Of a stretch of 64,000 bases of DNA, positions 10,466 to 21,749 are shown one piece after another (position 1 is the first letter of the stretch; every line of letters begins with the position of its first letter). The position numbers were made by a program, and so were the translations under genes. The stretch spans positions 3,348,001-3,412,000 of the forward strand of contig JAETXT010000009.1 of the NCBI GenBank assembly GCA_019188255.1, read 5' to 3'. The notes below the pieces were generated by a model. The model did not search any database, had not been told where the DNA came from, and saw nothing but the letters and a program-made list of their open reading frames with translations. This stretch comes from Verticillium longisporum (taxonomy: Eukaryota; Ascomycota; Sordariomycetes; Glomerellales; Plectosphaerellaceae).

Positions 10466-13200
10466 TAAGGTGGCAAGAGGTCAGGCCATGCATGCATACG
10501 CACGTACACCGGAGTCTGGGTGCGTACAACGACGGGCCGTCAAAAGATGATTCGGTCGACGAAGAATAAGGTATCTTCAGAGTGTCCGACATGAGTCTGG
10601 CACAACCCTGCCTGCCCTTGGAAGTTGTCTGGCAATGCGCGACAAGGTTAAGAGACTTGATGGGGTCGTTCGCCTGGCGACGGCTAGGTTTATTTGCGAC
10701 CATGCCAACATGGAAACTTGTCCGCCGAGCGTGGACGTCAGAGAGACGGGATTCAGGGCGAGAGGCCTAAATATAGGAAAAGCCCACGGACTCGAGCTCC
10801 CTGGCCATATAAGAGTTCGGGGCCTATAATGTCTACTCCCAGTTGATGACACGTGGGTCGAGTTTTCATTGAGCCGTCTGTCGTGGTTGCATCCATTTGG
10901 TGCTCGAATCTGTGCGTTTAATAGGCGCTGCCCTGGAGGTGCCCGACAATGTGCACATACACACTCGATAACTGCCACTGCTAGCAAAGGCTAGATGTAC
11001 AGTGTGGTGGGGTGACGTGAGAGCTCAGTAGAGCGAGCCGATGCAATACGAGGTTCCGTCGCCCTGCCGCTTGCAGAAGGGAGCTTTCGGATGCTGTCGG
11101 CCTCCGTCGTTACAAATGACAGGGGAAGGAACATGCTGATCGAACGGAACGTTTGAGAGCCTGCCACCGTCGTAAACTCGCCCCTCTGGCCAGGTATACG
11201 AAGAAGCGCCGTTGCAAAATGACGATCAGTACTCGCAAAGGCAAGAGCCGTCCGAGAGAATATGGATTGCGAGGCGAGCAGTGCATGTGTTGGTTTTCAG
11301 ATTTCCACAGGGGGACGATGATTCGAGAGAGAGGAAATCGGGAAGCCTCAAGCTCCCTCGACAACAGCAGTCACAATTGCTGCTGATGCAGAAAGCTTGT
11401 CGCATGGCAGGGAGGCAGACGCAAAGGGCTTGTACCTCATCTTACAAGATCACCTATTGATTGGTGATGGTTCTCCTGCATTCGACAGCAGGGAGAGAAT
11501 GCGGACAGACACCGTCTCAGTGATCTCTCGGGTTCGTGTGGAAAGTCCGGTCCGTCAAGTTGCCGTACTTCTACATACGCAGTAGCGTGGGGAATGGGTC
11601 CCCCTGATCAGGATCTCGACAAGGTACCAGTACCCTTGGTGGAGACGCGGCGTGCGTTGGGTGTCAAGGATCTCTTGGCCGTGGGCTTTGTATGGTTTCC
11701 CAGTGTTTCCCCTGATGTTCCTCTGCGTCGATTCATCTGATGGCCAAGTGCTCGTTAGTCCCACCACAGCCAGCCCCTGTCGCGTCCTGTCAGGTTCAGG
11801 AGGCCAGATCAGTGACAAAGGACAGCCGGGCAGCCGCGCGTTGCTGCCGCCGAGCATGTCGACGAAGGTTCTTGACAATCATCAGACAGTCTCTCGCTAG
11901 CTTCAGCTCTTGCGTGTGATGAACGGAGGTGCGGGAGATCGAAATCGTCGCCAACTTTGATGATGTAGGGCCAGGTCGGGGAATCCTTTTGATGACCAAG
12001 TCATGCTCGTGTTAAGGATTGATGAGACGCTGATGGACAGGCAGTACCTGGTTCATCTGGATTGCAGCAATGAGCAGGAGCCTTGCACTGGAACCCCCAT
12101 CAACCCATTTCCCATCCCGACAGGCCCTAGTCTAGCGCCATTCCGATCAATGCCAACTCGAGGGGCTCATGTCCAATTTGAACGCGAGCTTTGCTGGCTG
12201 CAGCCTCAACGCGGTCGCTCTTGCATCGTGCAGTCAGCATGGGAGGCAAGACAAGGGGGACAGCGGAGAGAAGATACACAGAGAGACGAGGAGAAGGGAA
12301 GGGGGGTTCATTACACATGCATGGTACATATTTGTACTGGACAGGATGCACTTCAGGTACCTGAGGTAAGGTGAGGTACCTACCTAGGTAGGCACCTGTC
12401 CATGTACGTGCAGCATACATGTAGGCGGTTCACTCCATACAGTATGAGCGTCCTACATGTCTGAAATGCGATAAGTAAATTTCCCTGTGAGAAGACTGTG
12501 AGAACGAAGCCAAAGAAAAAGGCGATACATGTAGATTCGGATGACCAACGGAGCCTGTGCTATGGCGGTTTCATTCGGCAACAACAGCCCGGCCTCTCAA
12601 GGGCAGAAGCCGCGACCGACCGGCCGGATGTTTGCGAGCAGGCGTCTTGAAGCCGATCATCAGGTACAATGTACATGTACAGGTTCAACGAAATAAATAA
12701 AAGGGGCACTTGCGCAAGCGGTTCACCATTTTGTCGACACTAGATCGTTAGCACCATCTCGTCAATCGATAGCTTTTCGACACAGGCACAGGCCGAAATA
12801 GAGTACGGTGCTCCACTGATGACCGTGTCGCGTCTGTAAACACAAGCCGGGTGCGCGCCCTGTGCGAGACCCCCCGAAGGAGCGAGGCGAGCATGTCGGG
12901 GCTTCCTACCTACCACCCGTGCCGTCCTAGGCAAGTTCCCAGCCAGCAAGCCAGGCACCACTGTGGCCGGCGGGCGGATAGCAGGAAGCCTGCTCTCGCA
13001 CTACATAATGTCTCACACATGGTGTCAGGGGCGGGCCACTGGGAAGTCGCACAGTGTCGCTGCAAGTGGGCCCCCTGAGCTCCGTAGTGGCGTAGCAAGG
13101 TAGCGTCCCTGCCTGTGATGCAGATTCGCTTGGTCGGCCAGAGGAGCCAGACAGACAGAGACGACACACCCAGGCGGGCGGAGGACCACCAAAGAGCAAG
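10466..13200. other. Gene-poor stretch, nothing recognised
   Basis: No coding region could be supported. A dense AGGTACCT/CCTAGG patch lies at about 12355-12400, and a TGTACATGTACA palindrome at about 12669-12680. The remaining open frames are short and unconserved. Confidence 0.45.
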
Positions 13201-14380
13201 GACGATACGGAAACCTTCACAATCTTACCATTTCGACCCCGACTTGCGTACTCCTTTCCCCCCTTCTCCCCTCTGCGTTTTCGTCCATCATCATCATCAT
13301 CGTTGCCAACAACGAAGAGGGATCGTGACTGTTCCTTCGCTCTCCCCCTCCTAGCCTCGTCTCATTCTTTCTTTCGTTCCCCGTACTCCTTTCCCCCCTC
13401 CCCCCCTCGACGGCGACACCCCTCCCCTTTCAAACGTGCCACTCATCAGCCAGACAGACCTGAATCCGCTCAAAGGTTCTGTCCATTCTCTACGAATCGC
13501 TTCGCCAACAGCATTTGCCCTCCACGAACCCGAGCGTACCCTGCCAGAAACGTCCTGGTCTCTTGTCGTCCATTCTATTTCTTTTCGATCGCATCTTTTA
13601 TCGGCTCTACAGCGTACTGCACCATTGCCATCCATCCTCCCTTTCCGTCTTCTCCGTGACGACGTAGAACATCGACGCCTGCCCACATCACCCATCTCTT
13701 CCGACAGTTGCGAGGCTCCTCCACCAAGGCTTTGTCCTTGTCTATATCAGGCCTGTCAATATTTTGAGAGATCCTGTCCCTCATTCTGCTTGGGTATCCA
13801 ACCAGACAAAGCGCTCTGGCCCTCCGACGTGCTTGAATCACTGGAGAGCTCCTGAACCAGTTTGGCCATCGTGGGATCATCTCGCCAACAGTCAGGTGTC
13901 AGACCTACAAAACTCGTCGACGGTGACGGTGGGATTGCTCGTAACAGTCCAAATCGACATCACATAACCACTCGTTATTACATACAGCCCCTACCCCCTT
14001 TCGGCCGCAGGCGACCTTCGATTCATTAGACGTTACTCGCCTTTCACTGTTCAAGCAGAGAAGTAACCGCAACCGCGACAGGCTCGATTCAGGCCTCGTT
14101 GTTTCTTTTCCCCAAGGTTAGCAGCCCTCGCCCTCCCGTACCCCGGAGTTCCTCAACGCGAGACTTCTGTGCTACCCTGCTTTCCTTCTTGAACTTCGGC
14201 TGACCCGCTGCGCACCACAGATTGCTCTCTATCTCGCTGTCTACCTCACATTGAACGGTACTCGTAGCGTTACGATCCGCAACCCCGTTCCTTGTGAGCC
14301 TAGTCGGACAGGTCCACATTTGCCTCCCGACGGCTAAGAAAGGAATTCTTGTTGTGACCTGTTGTAAACTTGTCAGGAAT
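13201..14380 (+). promoter_or_regulatory. Probable promoter and long leader of the Bni4-like gene
   Basis: Long CT-rich tracts (about 13250-13440, with runs of C and CTCC) are typical of fungal promoters and leaders. No coding sequence is evident, although frames such as 13436-13855 are open. The transcript of the following gene may start anywhere in this CT-rich zone, giving a leader of several hundred bases. No precise start site can be named. Confidence 0.4.
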
Positions 14381-16958
14381 ATGGCTGCCTTGGTCCAGAC
14401 CTACCCCCAACAGACTAGCACCGTTACCGTTCTCCAGGCTAGGCCGACAGCCAACAATATGCTTCCCTCTCAAGCTCATGCTAACCAGCAATACATGGCT
14501 GGCCAGCAGGCTCAGAGAAACTTCTCAGGCGGTATGGCGGGTTCCTCTGCCTATCGGGGCAGCGTTGGGCCCATCCAGCCCTATGTGTTCACAAGTGCTC
14601 CCAACCAGAACACGAACGTCCCGTATCAACAATACGGGGGCTACCGAACGGCATCCTCTCCTGCTGTGCCCACGACACAGAACATGACCTACGCGCACGA
14701 TCCCAGGTCCAGATACGCAGCCAGCGGCCCCGTTGCATCGTACAATGACTCCATGGGTGCTGGGAAGAGTGGCTCGAGGGATGACTCGTCTATCCCCCAA
14801 CCCCGAACCATCCAGCCTGCCCCGCGGCCTCAATCGGCATACCTGACAGGCGCGCCCATGCAAATGACGTTTGCTCAAGCCGCCGCAATGCGGCCAGCCC
14901 CTGATAGATACAGGCGCCCAAGTATCCAGCAGCAACAGCAGGTCCGACAGCACAGCGCCGGTCCCTCGGGCTCTGGCATGGCCGCCATCGGTCACCACTA
15001 CAGCGCTCATGGCACAACCGATAGGACGAACGCTCCCGTCGTCGGCTCCCGTCGCCCTGCAGCCAACAATCGACCCAGTAGTTATTACAACCCTGCTGAC
15101 GATCTGCAATTGAATCGCCAGGCCGCTGAGGACGCCAAGCGTCCCAGGCGACGCAGCGTCCACACGCTCGATTCTGCCGACCAGCCTAAGTCTTTAGCCC
15201 CACAAGAGGTGGCGCCAACCCAAGAGCGCGTCCCAACACCCAAGAATGGCAAAAATGGGGAACAGAAATCCCTCCGCCTTGTGCCTGGTGAAGCCAGCAC
15301 CCACATTCGCAATGGAAGCTCTGAAAGCCTCGTTTCCAGCCGGAGCAGTCACTCTCGACCAACATCAGTAAGTACAGATATGCCCAGTTTTCAATGTTGC
15401 CTCCCTCGGCCGATTGCCCAATCACGTAATCCACCCGGCTGCAGGTAACCCTGCAATCAGCCTGCTAACAAGGATGTTTCCTCCAGTCCGCCAACCGCAA
15501 CGTACCAGCCCCCACTGGCAACCCCTCCTCCTTGTCCATCACTTCGAATCCTGATGAAGGGTCAGTGAAGCAAGACCACCCCAAACTTGTCAACATCCCT
15601 CCCCGAAACTCATCGTCAGATGCTTCCAAACGTACCCTCAACCCGTCCCCCTCTCCAGACCGGTGACCATGGGCGACACGGCTGCGCAGAAGACGGCTTC
15701 CCCTTCAGGCGAAACTCCGCAGCAATCGGCGACCAACATGAGCAGCCCAGCTGCCCAGCACCTGGCGGCTATCAACCAGAAGGGTGCCAGGTCGAAGAGC
15801 AAGACGTCGAGGCTGCGACGAGCCTTCTCTTTTGGCAGTGCCGCTGATTTCAAGAAGGCTGCCGAGCCCAGCGGCGAAGCGACTGCTGATGCTGCCGCCA
15901 CAGACAAGACCGAGCCGTCCCGTCTGCACAAGGAGCCTAATGCGGACGAGCTCTACGATGCGGAGCAAGCTGCGATCGCGAAGAAGCAGGAGGAGGGCGG
16001 TCTCGGCAACAGTATCTATGGTGGAAGATTCTTTACTGGTTCTACGGACAACCTGTCCGTCTCTTCGACGGCGTCGTCGGCGTCCATCATGATCCGGAAG
16101 ATGGGCCGTGGGATGAAGAAGAGCACTCGCTCGCTGGTCGGACTATTTAGGCCCAAGTCCGTCGTCGGAGTGCCTGCTGCGGACGGCCCCCTGACGCCCG
16201 AGGGCAGCCAGGCGGCCGTGTCGATGATCACAGTTGAGGCTGAGAGAGTCAATGTCAACCCTGATCCCAAGGCCCAGAACGGCGGCGGCACTGGCTTCCC
16301 GCACCTGGAGCGTAACTCGATGGATCTCTCCAACGCACCCAGCATGGTCTCTGAACGAGAGCGGTTGGGAAGTTCCGGCACAGACAACTCTGGCAATCGC
16401 AAGAGCATTGTTGGGGGAGATCGTGAACGCGCCGAGGTCTTGGCTGCCGTCCGCAAGGGCATTCTCAAACACAATGCTGGCGCCGCTAGCCCAGCACGCG
16501 AGAAAGGTTCGCCTTTCGAGCTCCCTGTCATCCCAACCGTATCGGATTCGCCCATATCGAGCGCCCCCAGCACGCCCAACGATGAGACGCCTGGCCACAA
16601 GCGCACAGGGTCCGTTGCCATTGGCAGCGAAGATTACTTTGTCTCGGCACTGAGGCTTCGTCAGGATACAAAGAGTGCACCGACGACTCCTCAGGGGTCT
16701 GCTAGGCGAAATGCCACCTTTTCGCCCAGACTTATCTTCCACGACACGTGGCCGAGCGGCGAGTACGATCGCAGGGGTGACATTGCCACTTGCAACCGCC
16801 TCACGCCCATGCTGGCGCAGCAAATCAAGGAGGAGCTCAACTCGTTCAAAATGGTGAGTTGACTATACGGCCCATGCTGGTTTGGCAGACAGAGTACTAA
16901 TACGACATAGGAAATGGAGGTCCACGAGAACTCGAAGATTTATACGCACTTCTTCTAA
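14381..16958 (+). CDS. BNI4: Bni4-like bud-neck/septum scaffold, PP1-targeting protein
   Basis: Bni4 proteins tether the PP1 phosphatase and chitin synthase at septa. Most of the protein is Ser/Pro/Gln-rich and disordered. The identifying part is the C-terminus: RLIFHDTWPSGEYDRRGDIA, then a CNRLTPMLAQQIKEEL block, ending ENSKIYTHFF, which I recognise as the Bni4/PP1-binding tail. The usual V-x-F docking core reads ATF here. Exons: 14381-15367, 15487-15560, 15659-16853 and 16911-16958, giving 767 aa. Introns 15368-15486 and 16854-16910 are well supported (GTAAGT...CTCCAG; GTGAGT...CATAG with ACTAAT). The middle intron (15561-15658, donor GTCAGT) is uncertain: its sequence also reads as plausible coding, and one missing base in the C run at 15647-15651 would join the frames without it, giving about 800 aa. 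ATG 14381 is the first ATG in this frame. Confidence 0.75.
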
Positions 16959-18637
16959 CGACGGCTACGCCTCTTGAACAGCACGATGAAGAAATCTTGT
17001 CAGCATTCTGCTTCTTGATGAGGGGCTCTGGACCCGATTCATGTATTCGCACCTCATTTTCATTCCGTCCAAGGCGTTTGGGGTCAGCATAGTACGGTGT
17101 CAGGGCGTTTTTCCTTATCAAATTCATTTTCCTCTTTCTGAGATTCGCTCATTCTGCTCGACCAGCCGTATGGTCTCCTTCCAAGGGGAGTTCTGGATCA
17201 AAGACGTCGTTTGGCCAGTAATGTCAGAAGAGCGGCCGACAGTGTCAAACATGTGGCGTCGGCTAGAGCACGCAAGACGAGGGCCAGAAGACGGCCTGTC
17301 TGAAGCTGGACAGACTCACGAGACGAGAGTCCGTGGCGGTCAGCACAGCATGCACACATTGTCTTAGGTTGGCTCGGGCCAACAAGGCCTTGATGCGGCG
17401 CCTACCTGAAAAGGCTGGCTGAGGCCCGGCCCGAGGCTCCCTCGCGCGGGTTTTCGCGATGGGTCATCGAGAAAAAAAAGACGGCAGGCTAGACATGGCA
17501 GCAGTAGTAGCTGGCAGGGGAGGATCAGGTTCGGTCTCGAGTCTTACTTTCACTTATTTCGCGTTTGAGACCCATCTAGTGCAATGGAAGAAAAAAAAAA
17601 CCAAGAAAACAGAAGAGCGTGTGGTTCTCTCATCAGCAAAGCTGTATTCATTTCATCGAACCTTGCCATGATGCGGTGAAGTGAGTGGTAGTACGGTGAA
17701 ACTACTAAGGTACAGGCAGTACATGTACGTAGTGAGCACCTTACCTGAAGGCACCTGCTATGTAGCCAGGTACCTAGGTAGGCAAGCCAAGCGAGCCAGA
17801 GGTGGTGTGCGAGTGAGACGGATGTGCTGCTGGACGATTGCATGATGCAGATGTGGACGAACCATGTCGTCAAGTTGGCCGGGTTGGCGATGGGATGGCT
17901 GGCTGACTGTGTGTGCAGCCGATGAGCGCGTTCCCGTGTTCCAAGCAAAGGAGATGGTGGTGGGGAGGCATCGGATCTCGAGGCCTCTCTGGTGTGGTCT
18001 GCTGCCATGCCGTTGGTACATGGTACTAGCGCAAGACAGCGATGCATGCGTGCCGGTCCACGGTCTCTGGATACGAAGAGAACTGTGGCTGGTTACGTAC
18101 GTAGGGTAGGTACCCCTAGGGTAGGTTGGATCAGATCAGACAGCATGCGCTTTCTCGGCCCTGGAGGTACCGGTACATTGCTTTCTTTGCTTTTTTGTGC
18201 ACGATGAGCTGCAGCACAAGGCTGCTTTAGGGTGATAACCCCCAATGAACCCCTACATGCCGATCACCCCTCGCTGCTGCGCGGCTACTGGCGGCAAGCG
18301 CCCGATTCCTCAGCCTCGTCTCCCCGCGATCGGGGACTAGGGGGGTTCATGATTGACGCAGGGCAGCCTGTGTGAAGGTGCCATCCTTCTTTTTTTCCCC
18401 TCTGCTCTCCGAAACAGTCGAACTTTGCCTTTGCGTGAAGCAGCTGGCCGGCACGACATCTCGGTTCTACCCCATTTCTAAAGACGGACTTGATTCTCTC
18501 ATCCCGAAGCCCGACATTTCGACTATTCACCATCATATCGACAATTCCTCACCGTGGCGAGACTCTGGTGGCTGTCAAGCCCTTCGAGCGCGCGGCTGGT
18601 CCGATCCTTTGCTTCGCTGTCTGCGCCCACAACGCCC
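16959..18637. other. Intergenic, no gene recognised
   Basis: The first part is the 3' flank of the Bni4-like gene and the last few hundred bases are the DUS1 promoter and leader. AGGTA/CCTAGG patches occur at about 17700-17785 and 18095-18130. No protein or RNA gene was recognised. Confidence 0.5.
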
Positions 18638-20449
18638 ATGGCGACTGATGCGAATGGCGCACCGGCGGCAGTTGCGGCGGCCGCCGCGCACCCCAACGCG
18701 GTAGAGCCGGGTCCGGGTAAGGCGGTCCTGCGAGGGCGAGCCTTTTACGAGAGCATCGGCAGCCCGAAATATGTGGTTGCGCCCATGGTGGCCCAGTCCG
18801 AGTTTGTACGTCTTCTGCCCTCTCAGCCAACGTCTTGGCTTCTGCTGACTTGTCGGCCACAGGCCTGGCGCATGCTAACTCGATCTTTCCTGCCGCCCTC
18901 TGAGCAATCGAGTATCTTGGCCTACACTCCTATGTTCCACGCACGCCTCTTCAAAGAGACGGAATCCTATCGAGAACAAAACTTTCAGCCTGTCAGACCC
19001 GGTGTCTCTGCGGCTTCCGAAGCGACGACGCCCACGCCCACGCCCTGGCTCGACGGCAACCCGACGATCGACCGTCCTCTCTTCGTCCAGTTCTGCGCCA
19101 ACGACCCCGAAGCCCTCCTCGGTGCCGCCCAGCGCGCCGCTCCCTACTGCGACGCCGTCGACATCAACTTTGGCTGACCCCAGGGCATCGCGAGCAAGGG
19201 CCACTACGGCGCGTTCCTCCAGGAGGACCAGGACCTCGTCTTCCGGCTCGTCAACACGCTGCACCGCCACCTGAGCATCCCCGTCACGGCCAAGATCCGC
19301 ATCCTCGACACGCGCGAGGCGACGCTCGCCTACGCCCTCAACGTCCTCCGCGCCGGCGCCTCCATCCTGACGGTGCACGGCCGCCGCCGCGAGCAAAAGG
19401 GCCACCTGACGGGCCTCGCCGACTGGAGCACGATCCGCTGGCTGCGCGACCAGCTGCCGCCCGAGACGGTTCTCTTCGCCAACGGCAACATTCTCGAGCA
19501 CGGCGACCTCGCCAGGTGCCTCGAGGCCACGGGCGCCGACGCCGTCATGAGCGCCGAGGGTAACCTCAGCGACCCGGGCCTGTTCGCGGCGCCGCCGGCC
19601 GACGCCGACGCCGGCCGGGCGTACTGGCGCGGCCGCGACGGCAAGGGCGGCTGGCGCGTCGACGAGGTCATGCGCCGCTACCTCGACATCCTGCACACGT
19701 ACGTCGCCGGCGCGGCGCCGCCGCGGAGGCGGCCGCTGTTCCTGCCGGGCGACGATGCGGCATGGCTCGACCAGCCGGAGGACGACGACGCCGAGCAGCC
19801 GGCGCGGAAAAAGGTCAAGCGCGACGGCGGCGGCAAGAAGAAGGACAAGGTGACGAGCCCCAACTACGGGGGCATGCAGCCGCACATGTTCCACCTGCTG
19901 CGGCACTTTGTGTCGCGCCACACGGACGTCAGGGACATGCTCGCCAAGGCCCGGTCGGGGGACCTCGAGGCGTACGAGGCCATCCTGGCGGCTGTCGAGA
20001 GGAAGGTTGCCGAGGGTCTGCTGGAATACGAGCGGACGGACGGCAAGATGTTTGACGAGGAGAACGGCGTCACGGCGGCTGCTGCTGCTGCTGCTGCTGC
20101 TATGACGACGACTACGACGACGACTACGACTGCGGCTGAGAGCGCACAGGACGAGACGCTCGACGGCGAGAGCTCCGTGGCCACGGTCAAGCGGTGCAAG
20201 CGGCCGTGGTGGGTCGTGCAGCCGATCGTCAGGCCGCTGCCGAAGGAGGCACTGGCCAAGGGCGCCATCAGGCCGAGCAAGAAGGACCTGCAGAAGCTGG
20301 CGGAGGAAGAGGAGGCGGCGAGCAAGAGCCGAACGCTGACACCGGAGGGACAGCCTGTGGAGGGCAAGGGGCTGGAGGGCAAGGGGCTGGAGGACAAGAG
20401 GCTGGAGGACAAGGTGTTGGCTACAGACGACAAGCTGTTGGCAGGATAG
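18638..20449 (+). CDS. DUS1: tRNA-dihydrouridine synthase, Dus1 type, with in-frame TGA at the catalytic Cys
   Basis: FMN enzyme that reduces uridines in the tRNA D-loop. Exon 1 is 18638-18805 and exon 2 is 18863-20449; the 57-bp intron starts GTACGT and ends CACAG. Conserved blocks in order: KYVVAPMVAQSEF-AWRML, LAYTPMFHARLF, PLFVQFCANDPE, DAVDINFG, PQGIASKGHYGAFLQED, ILTVHGRRREQKGHLTG, LFANGNI and DAVMSAEGNL. These match the human DUS1L/yeast Dus1 pattern closely. The tail has Lys-rich, poly-Ala, poly-Thr and EGKGLEGKGLEDKRLEDK repeats. The striking point is codon 161 (19175-19177): TGA stands where every active Dus has the catalytic Cys of NxGCP. Reading on gives 584 codons with no further disruption; stopping there leaves 160 aa with no active site. 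The next base is C (UGA-C), a leaky stop context. Either a base error, a null allele or recoding. The 3' end converges on the SDR gene. Confidence 0.85.
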
Positions 20450-20499
20450 GCTTGCCGCTGATCGAGAGGAAACAAGAAAAAAATCTAGAACCAACTGAA

Positions 20500-20556
20500 G
20501 CATTGTCAACCAATTGTGGCATTGTTAACCAATCGTGGTATGTTCAACCAATTGTG
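20500..20556. repeat. Three 19-bp imperfect tandem repeats just after DUS1
   Basis: Units at 20500-20518, 20519-20537 and 20538-20556 share the frame GCATTGTCAACCAATTGTG with one to four changes each. They start 51 bases past the DUS1 stop codon, probably in the 3' UTR. Units 1 and 3 contain the palindrome CAATTG. Confidence 0.8.
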
Positions 20557-20622
20557 AAGTATTGTTTTTTCCCCAGTTCAGCTGGTCTTGCTGCTCCGGT
20601 AACTCCTGATCATGTCCCAAAG

Positions 20623-21749
20623 CTAGAGCTTGGATTTCGTGCTGTCATACCGCTTGCCCTCGTCATCCTGCTCCTTGACCCTGATGTCTGGCAGCTCCGC
20701 CGGCATGATCCGCCTCGGCGTCGCCCCCTCGACGAGGTTGTACTTGGCAAAGTCCGTCACGCCCGCATAGTCCCTCAGAAAGTCCTCGTCCAGCAGCAGC
20801 TCCCCGTTGACCTTTTCAGCGGGGGCCTTGAGAATGGCGAGCACGGCGTCCGAGAAGATGGTCGCCTTGCGCAGGTCCTTGGCCTCCTCGGGATCCGCCG
20901 CGGTAAACTTTTCCGTGGCCGCCGACTCGATGCCCTGTTCCACCCGTCAGTAGGGTCCCCCCGACCAAAGAAGAAAAAAAGGAAAAAAGGGGGGGGAAAG
21001 GGAAGAAAAAAGGGAAAAAAAAGGAAAGAAAAAGGAAAAAAAGGACATTATCCGGGTAGAACTCACGACGGCGGGCCAGAGGCTCGTAATGGCCATGCCC
21101 CGCCCCTCGCGCACGAAATCCATGGCGAGCCCCTTGGTCAGCACGCTCATGCCGACCTTGCCCATGGCGTAGGCCGTCTTGCCGCGGAAGAAGCGGCTGT
21201 AGATGGGCGGGCTCACGACGACGATGCGGCCGGCGGTGCGGGTGAGGTGGGGCAGGGCCGACTGGACCGAGGCGTAGAGGCCCTCGGGGTTGACCTGCTG
21301 CAGCAGGCGGAAGCGCTTGAAGGGCGACGAGGCGACGGGGGCCCACCAGGCGGCGCCCGAGTTGTAGACGAGCAGCGAGAGGGCGCCGTAGGACTCGAGG
21401 GCGCGGTCGACGAGGCGCTGGATGCTGGCCGGGTCGCGGACGTCGACGGCGATGGCTGTGGCTTCGTGGCCGGCTTGCCGTATCTCGCGCTCGACCGTGT
21501 TGATGGTCGACGCTGGCGAGTTGGGGTTGGGGGGGAAGGGGGAGGCTGTCGAGGCGTCGCTCGTCGTCTTGGCGGCCACGACGACTGGGGGTTGTCGATT
21601 GTTAGAAGCCGGTACCATAGGCCAGGAGACGAAAGGAGTCGGGTTCAGGGAGTCTCACCTGCGTACCCGTCTTTGGCGAGATCAATGGCGATTTGTCTGC
21701 CGATGCCGCGGGAGGCGCCGACGACAATGGCGACGGGCTTTGAGGTCAT
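20623..21749 (-). CDS. Peroxisomal short-chain dehydrogenase, HSDL2-like (306 aa)
   Basis: NAD(P)-dependent oxidoreductase of unknown substrate. Exons: 21749-21659, 21584-21067 and 20934-20623; introns of 74 and 132 bp with GTGAGA and GTGAGT donors; all phases fit. SDR features: the Rossmann motif GASRGIG at 11-17, YNSGA with Asn105, Ser155 in the VVVSPP block, and the catalytic pair Tyr169/Lys173 (YAMGK). The block NPEGLYASVQSALPHL, the LWPAV-IESAA junction and the later LLLDEDFLRDYAGVTDF resemble hydroxysteroid dehydrogenase-like protein 2. The last three residues are SKL, a canonical PTS1, so import into peroxisomes is expected; human HSDL2 is also peroxisomal. Intron 2 carries a 79-bp homopurine (+ strand) tract. 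The gene is divergent from the GST-kappa gene and convergent with DUS1 (173 bp apart). Confidence 0.88.
20967..21045. repeat. 79-bp uninterrupted homopurine tract inside an SDR intron
   Basis: Every + strand base from 20967 to 21045 is A or G (a C/T tract on the coding strand), with alternating A-runs and G-runs. It lies inside intron 2 of the SDR gene, where a long pyrimidine stretch would also serve as a polypyrimidine tract. Confidence 0.9.

Noticed and set aside
13436..13855. 139-codon open frame upstream of the Bni4-like gene
   Set aside because: Low-complexity Ser/Pro/Leu translation without conserved features, lying in a CT-rich promoter/leader zone.
19175..19177. A-to-I mRNA editing as the remedy for the DUS1 TGA
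   Set aside because: Editing the A would give UGG (Trp), not the needed Cys, and the base before it is G rather than the U favoured by fungal editing.
19150..19190. An intron removing the DUS1 TGA
   Set aside because: No GT donor lies between DINFG and the stop, and any upstream donor would delete the conserved active-site motif.
18875..20509. 544-codon open frame on the minus strand opposite DUS1
   Set aside because: It is the shadow of GC-rich DUS1 codons; its translation is Arg/Val/Leu-rich with no family motif, while the + strand frame is clearly Dus1.
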